A DNA stretch of 64,000 bases from Luteibacter rhizovicinus (lineage in GTDB: Bacteria > Pseudomonadota > Gammaproteobacteria > Xanthomonadales > Rhodanobacteraceae). Position numbers and translations under genes: made by a program. Of this stretch, positions 8,485 through 16,320 are shown piece by piece; the first letter of the stretch is position 1; each line of letters opens with the position of its first letter. The notes beneath the pieces are model-generated. The model did not search any database. It was not told where the DNA came from and saw nothing but the letters and a program-made list of their open reading frames with translations. Where the stretch lies: NCBI RefSeq assembly GCF_004342265.1, contig NZ_SMCS01000002.1, forward strand, positions 868,001-932,000, written 5' to 3'.

Positions 8485-8895
8485 ATGGACATCACCATTC
8501 ACTCGAGCTTCCTCCCGCAGAACGATCCGGACACCGCGCTGGCCTTCTATCGCGACACCCTCGGTTTCGAAGTCCGCAATGACGTCGGATACGGCGGGAA
8601 GCGCTGGATCACGGTCGGCCCGGCGGGTCAGCCAGGCACCTCCATCGTCCTGTATCCGCCGGACGCCAGCCCCGGCGTCACCGACGACGAACGCCGCACC
8701 ATCGCCGAGATGATGGCCAAGGGCACGTTCGGCATCCTGCTTCTGGCCACCCGGGACATCGAGGGCACCTTCGAACAGCTGCAGGCCCGCGACGCCGATA
8801 TCGTCCAGGAACCAACCGACCAGCCATACGGCGTTCGCGACTGTGCCATCCGCGATCCCGCGGGCAACATGATCCGTATCCAGCAGCTGCACTGA
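8485..8895 (+). CDS. VOC-family (glyoxalase/dioxygenase-like) protein
   Basis: A 136-residue vicinal-oxygen-chelate protein with paired beta-alpha-beta-beta-beta units: DPDTALAFYRDTLGFEVRND early, and FEQLQARDADIVQEPTDQPY with CAIRDPAGNMIRIQQLH at the end. The DPAGN-RI-Q end is the usual VOC signature. GAGAGA lies about ten bases before the start. It follows the short AraC gene closely and ends before a strong hairpin. Substrate and metal are not predictable; VOC members include glyoxalases, fosfomycin or bleomycin resistance proteins and dioxygenases. Confidence 0.85.
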   Translation: MDITIHSSFLPQNDPDTALAFYRDTLGFEVRNDVGYGGKRWITVGPAGQPGTSIVLYPPDASPGVTDDERRTIAEMMAKGTFGILLLATRDIEGTFEQLQARDADIVQEPTDQPYGVRDCAIRDPAGNMIRIQQLH

Positions 8896-8990
8896 GTCCG
8901 TCGTCGATGACCTCACTCCTCCCCAGACAGATGAATCCGGGAAGGCATTTCGACTAAAAGCCGGCTTAGCAGTAGCGTCCGTTTTCAAAC

Positions 8991-9029
8991 CGAAGCGGCA
9001 GGCGATCCCTCGGGTCGCCTGCCGCTTCG
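8991..9029. terminator. Long hairpin between convergent genes
   Basis: CGAAGCGGCAGGCGA (8991-9005) pairs perfectly with its complement at 9015-9029, giving a 15-bp stem and a nine-base loop. It sits between the stops of the VOC gene and the convergent alcohol dehydrogenase, so it probably serves as a two-way terminator although the T tracts are weak. Confidence 0.65.
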
Positions 9030-9037
9030 CTGTTCCA

Positions 9038-10090
9038 TCAGGCTGCGAGCGTCGCCATATCGATGACGAAGCGGTACTTCACGTCGTTCTTGATTAAGCG
9101 ATCATAAGCTTCGTTGATCTGATCGATCCGCACCATTTCGATGTCCGAAACGATGTTGTGTTCGGCGCAGAAGTCGATCATTTCCTGGGTTTCGGCCATG
9201 CCGCCGATCGCCGAGCCGGAGAGCTTCTTGCGGCCGAAGATAAAGGCGACGCCGGTGAGCGGCGGGTCCAGTTCGGTAAGCACACCGACCAGCACCATGC
9301 TCGCCTCACGCTTGAGCAGCGCCATATACGGATTGAGGTCGTGCGAGACCGGCACGGTGTTGAGCAGGAAGTCGAAGCTTCCGGCATGGCTGGCCATGGC
9401 GACCGGATCGGTGGACAGCAAAACCTCGTCGGCACCGAGGCGCTGCGCGTCCGCCGCCTTGCTCATCGACGTGGTGATCATCACCACGCGTGCGCCGAGT
9501 GCCTTGGCGAACTTCACGCCCATATGGCCGAGGCCACCGAGGCCGATCACACCGACCTTCTGGCCGGGCCCCACTTTCCAGTGACGCAACGGCGAATACG
9601 TGGTGATACCCGCGCAGAGCAGCGGCGCCACGGCCTTGAGATCCATGCTCGCGGGAATGCTGACCACGAAGCGCTCGGCGGCAACGATGGTTTCGGAATA
9701 GCCGCCGAAGGTGAGCTGGTCGCTGCCGCGCTCTTTGCTGTTGTACGTCCAGGTCGCGCCCTGCTCGCAATACTGTTCGAGCGATTCCTTGCAGGAAGCG
9801 CATTCGCGGCAGGAGTCGACCATGCAGCCGACGCCGGCGAAATCGCCGACCTTGAGCTTGGTCACTTTGGAACCTACCCGCGTCACCCGTCCCACGATCT
9901 CGTGACCCGGCACCATCGGGAACAGCGCGCCGCCCCAGTCGTCGCGGCTCTGATGAAGGTCGGAGTGGCAGATGCCGCTGTAGAGGATCTGGATCTCGAC
10001 GTCGTCATCGCCCGGCTCGCGGCGCTCGAACGTAAAAGGGACCAGTGGGGAAGTGGGGTTATGGGCTGCGTAACCGCGAACAGTGGTCAT
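9038..10090 (-). CDS. Zinc-dependent NAD(P) alcohol dehydrogenase (YahK/AdhC type)
   Basis: A 350-residue medium-chain dehydrogenase that probably reduces aldehydes or cinnamyl-type alcohols with NADPH. The catalytic zinc ligands are Cys41 (GICHSDLH) and His63-Glu64 (PGHEIVG). The four structural-zinc cysteines are 94, 97, 100 and 108 (DSCRECASCKESLEQYC). The cofactor loop is VIGLGGLGHMG. The frame could start 57 bases upstream, but ATG 10090 gives the family's normal MTTVRGYAAH start and follows a weak GAGAT. An AraC-family regulator is divergent from it, 163 bases away, which suggests inducible expression. Confidence 0.93.
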   Translation of the reverse strand: MTTVRGYAAHNPTSPLVPFTFERREPGDDDVEIQILYSGICHSDLHQSRDDWGGALFPMVPGHEIVGRVTRVGSKVTKLKVGDFAGVGCMVDSCRECASCKESLEQYCEQGATWTYNSKERGSDQLTFGGYSETIVAAERFVVSIPASMDLKAVAPLLCAGITTYSPLRHWKVGPGQKVGVIGLGGLGHMGVKFAKALGARVVMITTSMSKAADAQRLGADEVLLSTDPVAMASHAGSFDFLLNTVPVSHDLNPYMALLKREASMVLVGVLTELDPPLTGVAFIFGRKKLSGSAIGGMAETQEMIDFCAEHNIVSDIEMVRIDQINEAYDRLIKNDVKYRFVIDMATLAA

Positions 10091-10253
10091 GGGAAATATC
10101 TCTGGGGGTGGACTGACCCGAAAAGTTTGAGACCTGGGGGCTGGCATATGTAGCCAGATCCTGTCGATTTATTGCCCGATCCTGCAAATCTCGACACAGG
10201 GGACACCGGAAGACAGGCATACTGCCCGGCAAGCCCTACTTCGATACATCGCT

Positions 10254-11177
10254 ATGGATTCTCACCACTCCGACATGGCCATGGTCGCTATGTCGGCCGA
10301 ACTCAGCAGCATCATCGCTCGCTTTGCGCCGGCCGATGGCGATCACGCGACGGTCATGCCGCTGCTGACCCTGCACAGGTATTCGCAGATCGGCGATCTG
10401 TCCTGTGGCATGAGCCGGCCGTCCCTGATCATCGCCGCGCAGGGCGCCAAACGCATTATTGCCGCTGGCGAAGACTACGATTACGACGTCCGGCACTGCC
10501 TTATCTCCTCGATCGACCTGCCGGTGATGTCCCGGATTACCGACGCCAGCGTCACGCAGCCATATCTGTGCATGGCCATGTCGCTCGATCTGAAGCAGGT
10601 CGCCGCGCTGATGGCGGACATGGGTCGGCCCCGCTCCGAATCGTCTCCGATCGGCCGAACGATCGCTGTTGGCAAGCTATCCCGTCGTTTGCTCGATTCT
10701 GCACTCCGGCTGGCGCGCCTTCTCGATCATCCCGACGAGATCCACGTACTGGCGCCACTCCTCGAACGGGAAATCCTGTTTCTGCTGCTGTGCGGGGAGC
10801 ACGGCAGGCGCCTCGGACAAATGGCCGCCGGCGAGAGCGGCGGCAGCAAGGTCGCGCGCGCGATCGACTGGCTGAAAAACCACTACGACAAGCCGTTGAG
10901 CATCGACGCGCTGTCGCAGCAACTCAACATGAGCGTCTCGTCGCTGCATCACCATTTCAAGGACGTCACCTCGATGAGTCCGCTGCAGTACCAGAAACAG
11001 CTACGACTGCACGAAGCGCGGCGCATGCTGCTCGGCAGCGATGGCGATGTCGGTACGGTAGCTTCGCGCGTGGGCTACGACAGCCCCTCGCAGTTCAGCC
11101 GCGAATACAGCCGTCTGTTCGGCGCGCCGCCGTTGCGGGATATCTCGCGGATTCGCGCGACCACTTCCGCCCGCTAG
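10254..11177 (+). CDS. AraC-family transcriptional regulator (AraC_N cupin type)
   Basis: A 307-residue regulator. Residues about 20-170 form the AraC_N sensory region (GDLSCGMSRPSLIIAAQGAK, YLISSIDLPVMSRI-like segment, VAALMADM). The C-terminal 110 residues are the double HTH: NHYDKPLSIDALSQQLNMSV with HHHFKDVTSMSPLQYQKQLR, then VASRVGYDSPSQFSREYSRL. It is divergent from the alcohol dehydrogenase, and this pairing is common in proteobacteria, so activation of that gene in response to an aldehyde is likely. Effector contacts cannot be read from the sequence. Confidence 0.92.
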   Translation: MDSHHSDMAMVAMSAELSSIIARFAPADGDHATVMPLLTLHRYSQIGDLSCGMSRPSLIIAAQGAKRIIAAGEDYDYDVRHCLISSIDLPVMSRITDASVTQPYLCMAMSLDLKQVAALMADMGRPRSESSPIGRTIAVGKLSRRLLDSALRLARLLDHPDEIHVLAPLLEREILFLLLCGEHGRRLGQMAAGESGGSKVARAIDWLKNHYDKPLSIDALSQQLNMSVSSLHHHFKDVTSMSPLQYQKQLRLHEARRMLLGSDGDVGTVASRVGYDSPSQFSREYSRLFGAPPLRDISRIRATTSAR

Positions 11178-11307
11178 TCGATAGCGCCCACCGCCGTCAC
11201 CTTTAGCCGCTGGCCATTCGAATAGCTCCGGCCGTCTCGAAGAGTTTTAGTCAGTCGTTGTAGGATTCGCCGAATTGATCCGGACGATCGTTGTTGGAGA
11301 CGTGCTT

Positions 11308-11802
11308 ATGAAGAACCCAAACGCATGCAGGCTGGTCGTTGCACTGATGCTCGCCGTGGCTTCGTTCCCGGTATGGGCAAGTGGCCTGGGGGCGCTGGAC
11401 AAGAAGCTTTACACGGCCGCGCTCAATCAGGATGTCGCGGCCGTGAACACATTGCTGAGCCAGGGTGCCAAACCCACGCCCAAGGATGCCGGCCGTGAAA
11501 TGACGCCTTTCCAGGGCGCTATTTATGTCAAGAATGCCGCCATCGTCCAGGCGATGATCAAGGCTGGCGCCGACGTCAATGACCCGGATCCGTTCGGTAA
11601 CGGCGGGCAGACTTTTCTGATGTTCGCCATTCAGTGGGGCGACGAAAATCTTGAAGTGGTCAAGGCCCTGATCGCCGCCAAGGCCGACGTCAACGCCGTA
11701 CGCAAAAGCACGGGCCAGACGCCGCTTTCCGATGCGATACAACAGAACGCCCCGGCGGTCGTCGCTGTCCTGAAGGCGGCGGGCGCGAAAAGTAGAACAT
11801 GA
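11308..11802 (+). CDS. Exported ankyrin-repeat protein
   Basis: A 164-residue protein with a signal peptide (MKNPNACRLVVALMLAVASF, cleavage likely after VWA) followed by three or four ankyrin repeats. Repeat hallmarks are KLYTAALNQDVAAVNTLLSQ, TPFQGAIYVKNAAIVQAMIK with AGADVNDPDP, EVVKALIAAKADVNAV, and QTPLSDAIQQNAPAVVAVLK. ATG 11308 follows TTGGAG. It would act as a periplasmic protein-binding scaffold. The stop codon overlaps the start of the next gene (ATGA), so the two are translationally coupled. Small ankyrin proteins of this type sometimes serve as immunity or chaperone partners, but no effector gene is adjacent. Confidence 0.85.
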   Translation: MKNPNACRLVVALMLAVASFPVWASGLGALDKKLYTAALNQDVAAVNTLLSQGAKPTPKDAGREMTPFQGAIYVKNAAIVQAMIKAGADVNDPDPFGNGGQTFLMFAIQWGDENLEVVKALIAAKADVNAVRKSTGQTPLSDAIQQNAPAVVAVLKAAGAKSRT

Positions 11803-12083
11803 CGACAGGCGCGGTCGAACGCTTCATATCGCTGGCCGACAGCGTTATTCGCGAGCTGGAACAGGTGATCGTGAACGGCGACGATCGTTACCCTAACGCG
11901 GCGATTGCCCTGAAGAACGCGCGCGATTGGCGTGATCGCGCAGCCAGAGGGACGTTGCCGTCATCGTTCGGTCCCACGTTTGGACTCTCCAAGTCCGACC
12001 TGATGTTCGGCCCTGTGGAAGAACGCATGTACGAGCTTGAGCGGTTATTCGAAACTCGTATCAGACCTTACTTCGAAGGTTAG
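11799..12083 (+). CDS. Hypothetical protein coupled to the ankyrin gene
   Basis: A 94-residue protein that I do not recognise. It starts within the ATGA overlap with the ankyrin gene. It has no signal peptide or membrane segment and looks mostly helical (VERFISLADSVIRELEQVIV, AAIALKNARDWRDRAARGTL, EERMYELERLFETRIRPYF). Codon use is like that of real genes and the start is fixed by the overlap. It should be cytoplasmic while its partner is exported, so they probably do not form a simple complex unless the ankyrin protein stays inside. Confidence 0.7.
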   Translation: MTTGAVERFISLADSVIRELEQVIVNGDDRYPNAAIALKNARDWRDRAARGTLPSSFGPTFGLSKSDLMFGPVEERMYELERLFETRIRPYFEG

Positions 12084-12090
12084 CTGCCGC

Positions 12091-12846
12091 TCAGGCCCGA
12101 AGGACGGCTATCCCCATGTCCGTAAAGTGAGCGATCGAGGCTTCGGACGTCCCGGACTCTACTACCAGCGTGCTGGCCGCGGAGGCTTCTCCGATGACGA
12201 AAGCCGACGCGACGTTGATCTTTTCCGCGGAGGCAGGCACGACGACCTCGGCGGCTCGCGCCGCCAGTGCGCGTTTGACATAGGCTTCTTCGAGATCGCC
12301 GGTGCTCAGTCCGGCCGTCGGATGCACACCCGTTACGCCCATGAAATACACATCGGCCCGGATGCTGCCGATAGCCTCGATCGCGGCCGCGCCAACGGCG
12401 ACCATCGAATGCCGGAACAACCGGCCGCCGATCAGGATGACCTCGATGCCCGGGTGATCTATCAGCTCGACGGCGATGCTCGGACTATGGGTCACGATGG
12501 TGGCCTGGAGCGTCCTGGGCAGGTGCCGGACCAGCTGCACGCAGGTCGTACCGCCGTCCACGATCACTACCTGGCCGGGAAGAACGAGGCCAGCGGCCTT
12601 ACGGGCAATGGCCGATTTGCCGTCCGTGCTGATGCCTTGCCTTTGCGAGAAGTCGACGGCCGCCGGGGAGGACGGCAGCGCGCCTCCGTGCACACGCTGC
12701 AATTTGCCTTCCGCTGCCAGCTCCCTCAGGTCGCGGCGAACGGTGTCCTCGGAAACCCCGAACTCTTCGCTCAGGGCCTTGGCCAGTACCTGGCCATCCC
12801 TTTGAAGGGTGGCGAGGATGGCCTGTTTGCGATGGGTGGTCAGCAT
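12091..12846 (-). CDS. DeoR-family transcriptional regulator
   Basis: A 251-residue repressor. The N-terminal DeoR winged HTH reads KQAILATLQRDGQVLAKALS with EEFGVSEDTVRRDLRELAAE and LQRVHGGALP. The sensor domain of phosphosugar-binding type follows (VIVDGGTTCVQLVRHL, THSPSIAVELIDHPGIEVIL, IGGRLFRHSMVAVG). ATG 12846 is chosen because it starts with the conserved MLTTHRKQ; the frame extends ten codons further into the operator repeats. It is divergent from the NudK-like gene and ends eight bases from the convergent 94-residue gene. The effector is probably a sugar phosphate, but no sugar genes are adjacent. Confidence 0.92.
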   Translation of the reverse strand: MLTTHRKQAILATLQRDGQVLAKALSEEFGVSEDTVRRDLRELAAEGKLQRVHGGALPSSPAAVDFSQRQGISTDGKSAIARKAAGLVLPGQVVIVDGGTTCVQLVRHLPRTLQATIVTHSPSIAVELIDHPGIEVILIGGRLFRHSMVAVGAAAIEAIGSIRADVYFMGVTGVHPTAGLSTGDLEEAYVKRALAARAAEVVVPASAEKINVASAFVIGEASAASTLVVESGTSEASIAHFTDMGIAVLRA

Positions 12847-12850
12847 GGGT

Positions 12851-12890
12851 TTGCACGAAATCCATTGACATTGCACGAAACTGCACGATA
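12851..12890. promoter_or_regulatory. Triple TGCACGA repeat, candidate DeoR operator
   Basis: Three near-identical direct repeats lie between the divergent DeoR and Nudix genes: TTGCACGAAA at 12851, TTGCACGAAA at 12871 and CTGCACGATA at 12881. Spacings are 20 and 10 bases, that is, whole helical turns on one DNA face. Read on the other strand the core is TTTCGTGCA, similar to the TTTCG-containing direct repeats bound by several DeoR-family repressors. They are well placed to repress both genes. Confidence 0.6.
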
Positions 12891-12926
12891 CGGTCCCGGC
12901 CTGTGTTTGTCTACAGCGAGCGAGTC

Positions 12927-13559
12927 ATGAGTGAAGCCGACGGGCGTGTCCGGGTCATCGAAAGCAAGGTGCTATCGGACGATTGGTCCCTGCTTAAAAA
13001 GACGGTGTTCGACCTGCGAAGGGCCGATGGCACCTGGCAGCGCCAGCAGCGGGAAACCTACGATCGCGGCAATGGCGCCACCCTGCTGCTGTATCAGCCT
13101 TCGCGGCGCCGGGTCGTTCTCACGCGCCAGTTTCGCCTCCCCGCCTATGTCACCGGCCACCACGGCATGTTGATAGAAGCGCCCGCGGGACTGCTCGACA
13201 TGGCCACTCCCGAAGAGCGGATCCGCGCGGAAGTGGAGGAAGAAACGGGCTATCGGGTGGGAACGGTCAGGCGGGTCTTCGAGGCGTTCATGAGTCCGGG
13301 CTCTGTAACGGAGAAATTGTTCTTCTTCGTCGCCGAATACGATGCCGCCTCGAAGATCGGCGAAGGCGGCGGCCTTGAGGCCGAAGGCGAGGACATCGAG
13401 GTGCTCGAACTTCCGTTCGACGATGCCATGGCAATGATCGGAACGGGCGAGATCGAGGACGGTAAAACCATCATGTTGCTGCAGTACGCCGCGCTTCATT
13501 TGTTCGCGACCGCCGGCGAAACGTCCCGGGAGGCAGCATTTGATGCCCACGCCGATTAG
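12927..13559 (+). CDS. nudK: Nudix hydrolase, NudK-like (GDP-mannose pyrophosphatase)
   Basis: A 210-residue Nudix protein. The core is GLLDMATPEERIRAEVEEET with GY after it, a Nudix box in which the first Arg of REXXEE is Ala while the metal-binding glutamates are kept. The following FEAFMSPGSVTEKLFFFVAE is typical of NudK, which splits GDP-mannose into mannose 1-phosphate and GMP. The family also prefers YQPSRRRVVLTRQFRLPAY upstream. ATG 12927 is in good register; the frame also opens 24 bases earlier. It is divergent from the DeoR regulator, which suggests sugar-responsive control. The substrate is inferred. Confidence 0.82.
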   Translation: MSEADGRVRVIESKVLSDDWSLLKKTVFDLRRADGTWQRQQRETYDRGNGATLLLYQPSRRRVVLTRQFRLPAYVTGHHGMLIEAPAGLLDMATPEERIRAEVEEETGYRVGTVRRVFEAFMSPGSVTEKLFFFVAEYDAASKIGEGGGLEAEGEDIEVLELPFDDAMAMIGTGEIEDGKTIMLLQYAALHLFATAGETSREAAFDAHAD

Positions 13560-13590
13560 AATTCGGGGTCTTGTCGCGTAGGAGCGTTTC

Positions 13591-14796
13591 GTGATCATCC
13601 ATCCCAAGGTTCGTGGCTTCATCTGCATCACCGCGCATCCCACCGGCTGCGAGAAAAACGTGCTGGAGCAAATCGGCATCACCAAGGCCAGCGGCGACGC
13701 GGCTTCGGGCCCCAAGCGCGTACTGGTGATCGGTGCCTCTACGGGCTATGGGCTGGCATCGCGGATCACGGCGGCCTTCGGGTACGGCGCGGCGACGCTG
13801 GGCGTGTTTTTCGAAAAACCCTCCAGCGAGACCAAGACCGGCACGGCCGGCTGGTACAACTCGTCTGCCTTCGACAAGTTCGCCAAGCAGGCGGGTCTGT
13901 ACAGCAAGTCGATCAACGGCGACGCGTTCTCGCACGAGACCCGCGCCCGCGCGATCGAACTGATCCAGCAGGAGATGGGTGGCCCCATCGACCTCGTCGT
14001 CTATTCGCTGGCATCGCCGGTGCGCAAACTGCCGGATTCCGGTGAAGTCGTTCGTTCCTCGCTGAAGACGATCGGCGAAACGTTCACCGCGTCTTCGGTC
14101 GATACCAATCGCGACACGGTCGTCCAGGTGTCGGTCGAGCCGGCGACGGAGCAAGAGATCAAGGACACCGTCACCGTGATGGGTGGCGAGGACTGGGCCC
14201 TGTGGATCGACGCGCTGAGCAAGGCTGGCGTGCTGGCCGAGCATGCCAAGACCGTTGCTTACAGCTACGTAGGTACGGAAATCACCTGGCCGATCTACTG
14301 GCACGGCACGCTGGGCAAAGCCAAGCAGCACCTGGACAACACCGCGCAGGCATTGCGCACGCGTTACGCTGCGCAGGGACTGGAAGCCTATGTCGGCGTG
14401 ATGAAGTCGGTGGTGACTCAGGCCAGCGCGGCTATTCCGGTCATTCCGCTTTACGTATCCATGGTGTTCCGCATCATGAAAGAGAAAGGCATCCACGAAG
14501 GCACCATCGAGCAGATCAACCGCCTGTTCCATGACGCCCTGTATCGTCAGGACGGTGCGGCGCCGAAGACCGACGACGAAGGCCGCCTGCGCCTGGACGA
14601 CTGGGAGCTGCGCGACGACGTGCAGGAAGCCTGCAAGGCCATGTGGCCCACGGTGAATACGGAAAATCTGTCGCAGCTGACCGACTACGCCGGTTACAAG
14701 TCCGACTTCCTGCGCTTGTTCGGGTTCGCTCGCAGCGATGTGGATTACGACGTGGACGTCGAACCGAATGTGCACTTCGACGTTGTCGAGCTCTGA
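13591..14796 (+). CDS. fabV: Trans-2-enoyl-ACP/CoA reductase FabV
   Basis: A 401-residue FabV enoyl reductase, which reduces enoyl-ACP with NADH in the last step of each fatty-acid elongation cycle and is insensitive to triclosan. The start [20 protein letters not shown] is diagnostic. The NADH-binding loop is GASTGYG (48-54) with Glu75 (FFEKP), and the active site has the spaced Tyr236-x8-Lys245 that sets FabV apart from FabI. Length matches the family (about 400). The start is GTG, preceded by TAGGAG. It stands alone downstream of the NudK-like gene. Confidence 0.97.
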   Translation: MIIHPKVRGFICITAHPTGCEKNVLEQIGITKASGDAASGPKRVLVIGASTGYGLASRITAAFGYGAATLGVFFEKPSSETKTGTAGWYNSSAFDKFAKQAGLYSKSINGDAFSHETRARAIELIQQEMGGPIDLVVYSLASPVRKLPDSGEVVRSSLKTIGETFTASSVDTNRDTVVQVSVEPATEQEIKDTVTVMGGEDWALWIDALSKAGVLAEHAKTVAYSYVGTEITWPIYWHGTLGKAKQHLDNTAQALRTRYAAQGLEAYVGVMKSVVTQASAAIPVIPLYVSMVFRIMKEKGIHEGTIEQINRLFHDALYRQDGAAPKTDDEGRLRLDDWELRDDVQEACKAMWPTVNTENLSQLTDYAGYKSDFLRLFGFARSDVDYDVDVEPNVHFDVVEL

Positions 14797-14847
14797 GGCG
14801 CGGCGGAATAGTCAGCCAGCCGACTTTCGAACCGCCTCCACCCCTCA

Positions 14848-14985
14848 CCGTCGTTCCGGCGTACGCCGGAACCTGCGGCGAAGCGGTCGGTTCTCGCGAC
14901 GGCGATGATCGCTTTCAAGCCGAACGTCGGCGTCCGGACTTGCCCCCGCGTGGTCGCTGCGGACGCCGGGGCGACGGCGAGGAAA
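14848..14985. repeat. Two REP-like palindromic elements in inverse orientation
   Basis: The gap after fabV holds GTTCCGGCGTACGCCGGAAC (14853-14872), preceded by ACCGTC, and further right, on the other strand, CCGTCGCCCCGGCGTCCGC with a partner GCGGGGGC. Both resemble the CGTC-plus-GC-stem elements that are dispersed between Xanthomonadales genes. No open frame of note lies in the 262-base gap between fabV and dmeR. Confidence 0.45.
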
Positions 14986-15058
14986 ATGGTAGCGTGAGGC
15001 GGTATTCCGCCCCGTGCCGGACGTCCGTATCGTCACGGCATCGATCGCAAGCGATCGA

Positions 15059-15328
15059 TTACTTCAGGTAACTCTTCAGCACAGCCAGCACAGGCTCCAG
15101 CTCGCTCAGCTGCTGCGGATTGCCGCTATCGGCGACATGCGACACCAGATGCCCCTCCATGACCTGCAGGATCAAGCCGTTGACGGCTCCCCGCACGGCG
15201 GCGAGTTGCTGCAACACGGCTCCGCACTCCGCATCGCCCTCAATGGCCCGCTCAAGGGAGGCCATCTGTCCGCCGATCCGGCGGACTCTCGAGATGAGCT
15301 TCTTCCGGTCTCCGTGAATATGCGACAT
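15059..15328 (-). CDS. dmeR: Metal-responsive repressor, CsoR/RcnR family (DmeR-like)
   Basis: An 89-residue all-helical repressor. Metal-ligand positions match the nickel/cobalt sensor RcnR: His3, Cys35 (AEC), His60 and His64 (EGHLVSH). Much of the remaining sequence (RVRRIGGQ, ALERAIEGDAEC-like) is nearer the formaldehyde sensor FrmR, which has Glu at 64, so His64 argues for metal sensing. ATG 15328 gives the conserved MSHIHGDRKK; an upstream start at 15349 would fall inside the operator. It is divergent from the cation diffusion facilitator dmeF, the arrangement described for dmeRF in other proteobacteria. Metal would release it from DNA and allow efflux. Confidence 0.9.
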   Translation of the reverse strand: MSHIHGDRKKLISRVRRIGGQMASLERAIEGDAECGAVLQQLAAVRGAVNGLILQVMEGHLVSHVADSGNPQQLSELEPVLAVLKSYLK

Positions 15329-15347
15329 GGCGGCCTTACCTTCGGTC

Positions 15348-15368
15348 ATATACTATGGGGGAGTATAT
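15348..15368. promoter_or_regulatory. CsoR/RcnR-type operator between dmeR and dmeF
   Basis: ATATACT-ATGGGGG-AGTATAT is a seven-base-arm inverted repeat around a G tract. Its core, TACT-N7-AGTA with five Gs, matches the RcnR-type site (TACT, G tract, AGTA). It lies between the two divergent start codons, so one bound repressor could shut off both genes. Confidence 0.85.
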
Positions 15369-15384
15369 AACGGAGTGACCAGCC

Positions 15385-16317
15385 ATGCCCGCCCTCGATG
15401 TGTCGCCCTACACCCACAGCCATCACTTCAACGAGGTGAATGCGCACGCCGAACGCAACACCAAGCGCGTCGTGCTGATCACCGCTGTGATGATGGTGGT
15501 GGAGATCGTCGGCGGCTATCTGCTGAACTCCATGGCGTTGCTGGCCGACGGCTGGCACATGAGCTCCCATGCACTGGCGATGGGGTTGTCGCTGCTGGCG
15601 TACGTACTGGCGAGACGCTACGCGACCGATCGTCGTTTTGCCTTTGGCACCTGGAAAATAGAAATACTCGGCGGCTTCAGCAGTGCCATGCTGCTCGGCG
15701 TCGTCGCGGCGCTGATGATGTATCAGTCCATCGAACGTCTGTTCTCGCCCAGCGCCATCTACTACAACGAAGCCATCGTCATCGCCGCTATCGGCCTTGG
15801 CGTGAATCTTCTGTGCGCATGGCTGTTGAAGGACGACCATCACCACGATCACGGGCATGACCATGGTCACGCTCATCATGGCGGTCACCACCACCATGAC
15901 GTAAACCTCCGGTCGGCCTATATCCACGTCATCGCCGATGCGGCGACGTCGGTGCTTGCGATCGTCGCGCTTATCGGCGGTAAGTTCTACGGCGCCTCGT
16001 GGCTGGATCCCGTGATGGGTATCGTGGGTTCGATCCTGGTCGCCCGCTGGGCATTCTCGCTACTGCGCGAATCGGGAAAAATACTTCTCGATGCCGAGAT
16101 GGACCATCCGGTCGTGCAAGAGGTGCGCGATGTCATCGACGAACAGTTCCCGCAAGCGGCCATCAGCGACTTGCACGTATGGCGAGTGGGACGCGGCAGC
16201 TACGCGTGCATCCTCGGACTGGTATCGAGCACACCGGTATCCGCGGAAGACGTCCGTCGACAGCTTGCCATCCATGAGGAACTGGCGCACGTGACCGTCG
16301 AAGTGGCCAAGCCCTAA
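15385..16317 (+). CDS. dmeF: Cation diffusion facilitator DmeF (Co/Ni efflux)
   Basis: A 310-residue inner-membrane divalent-cation/proton antiporter. It has six transmembrane segments, a transport site made by Asp55 and His58 (LLADGWHMSSH) with the HVIAD motif (His181, Asp185) of helix 5, and a His-rich cytoplasmic loop at about residues 151-171 (DHHHDHGHDHGHAHH). The N-terminal His cluster (YTHSHHF) and ADGWHMSSHALA are DmeF-like rather than ZitB/CzcD-like. The C-terminal cytoplasmic domain follows (LHVWRVGRG). It is divergent from dmeR across the operator, and its stop is three bases from convergent pbpC. Cobalt or nickel export is inferred from the DmeR ligands. Confidence 0.92.
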   Translation: MPALDVSPYTHSHHFNEVNAHAERNTKRVVLITAVMMVVEIVGGYLLNSMALLADGWHMSSHALAMGLSLLAYVLARRYATDRRFAFGTWKIEILGGFSSAMLLGVVAALMMYQSIERLFSPSAIYYNEAIVIAAIGLGVNLLCAWLLKDDHHHDHGHDHGHAHHGGHHHHDVNLRSAYIHVIADAATSVLAIVALIGGKFYGASWLDPVMGIVGSILVARWAFSLLRESGKILLDAEMDHPVVQEVRDVIDEQFPQAAISDLHVWRVGRGSYACILGLVSSTPVSAEDVRRQLAIHEELAHVTVEVAKP

Positions 16318-16320
16318 GCG

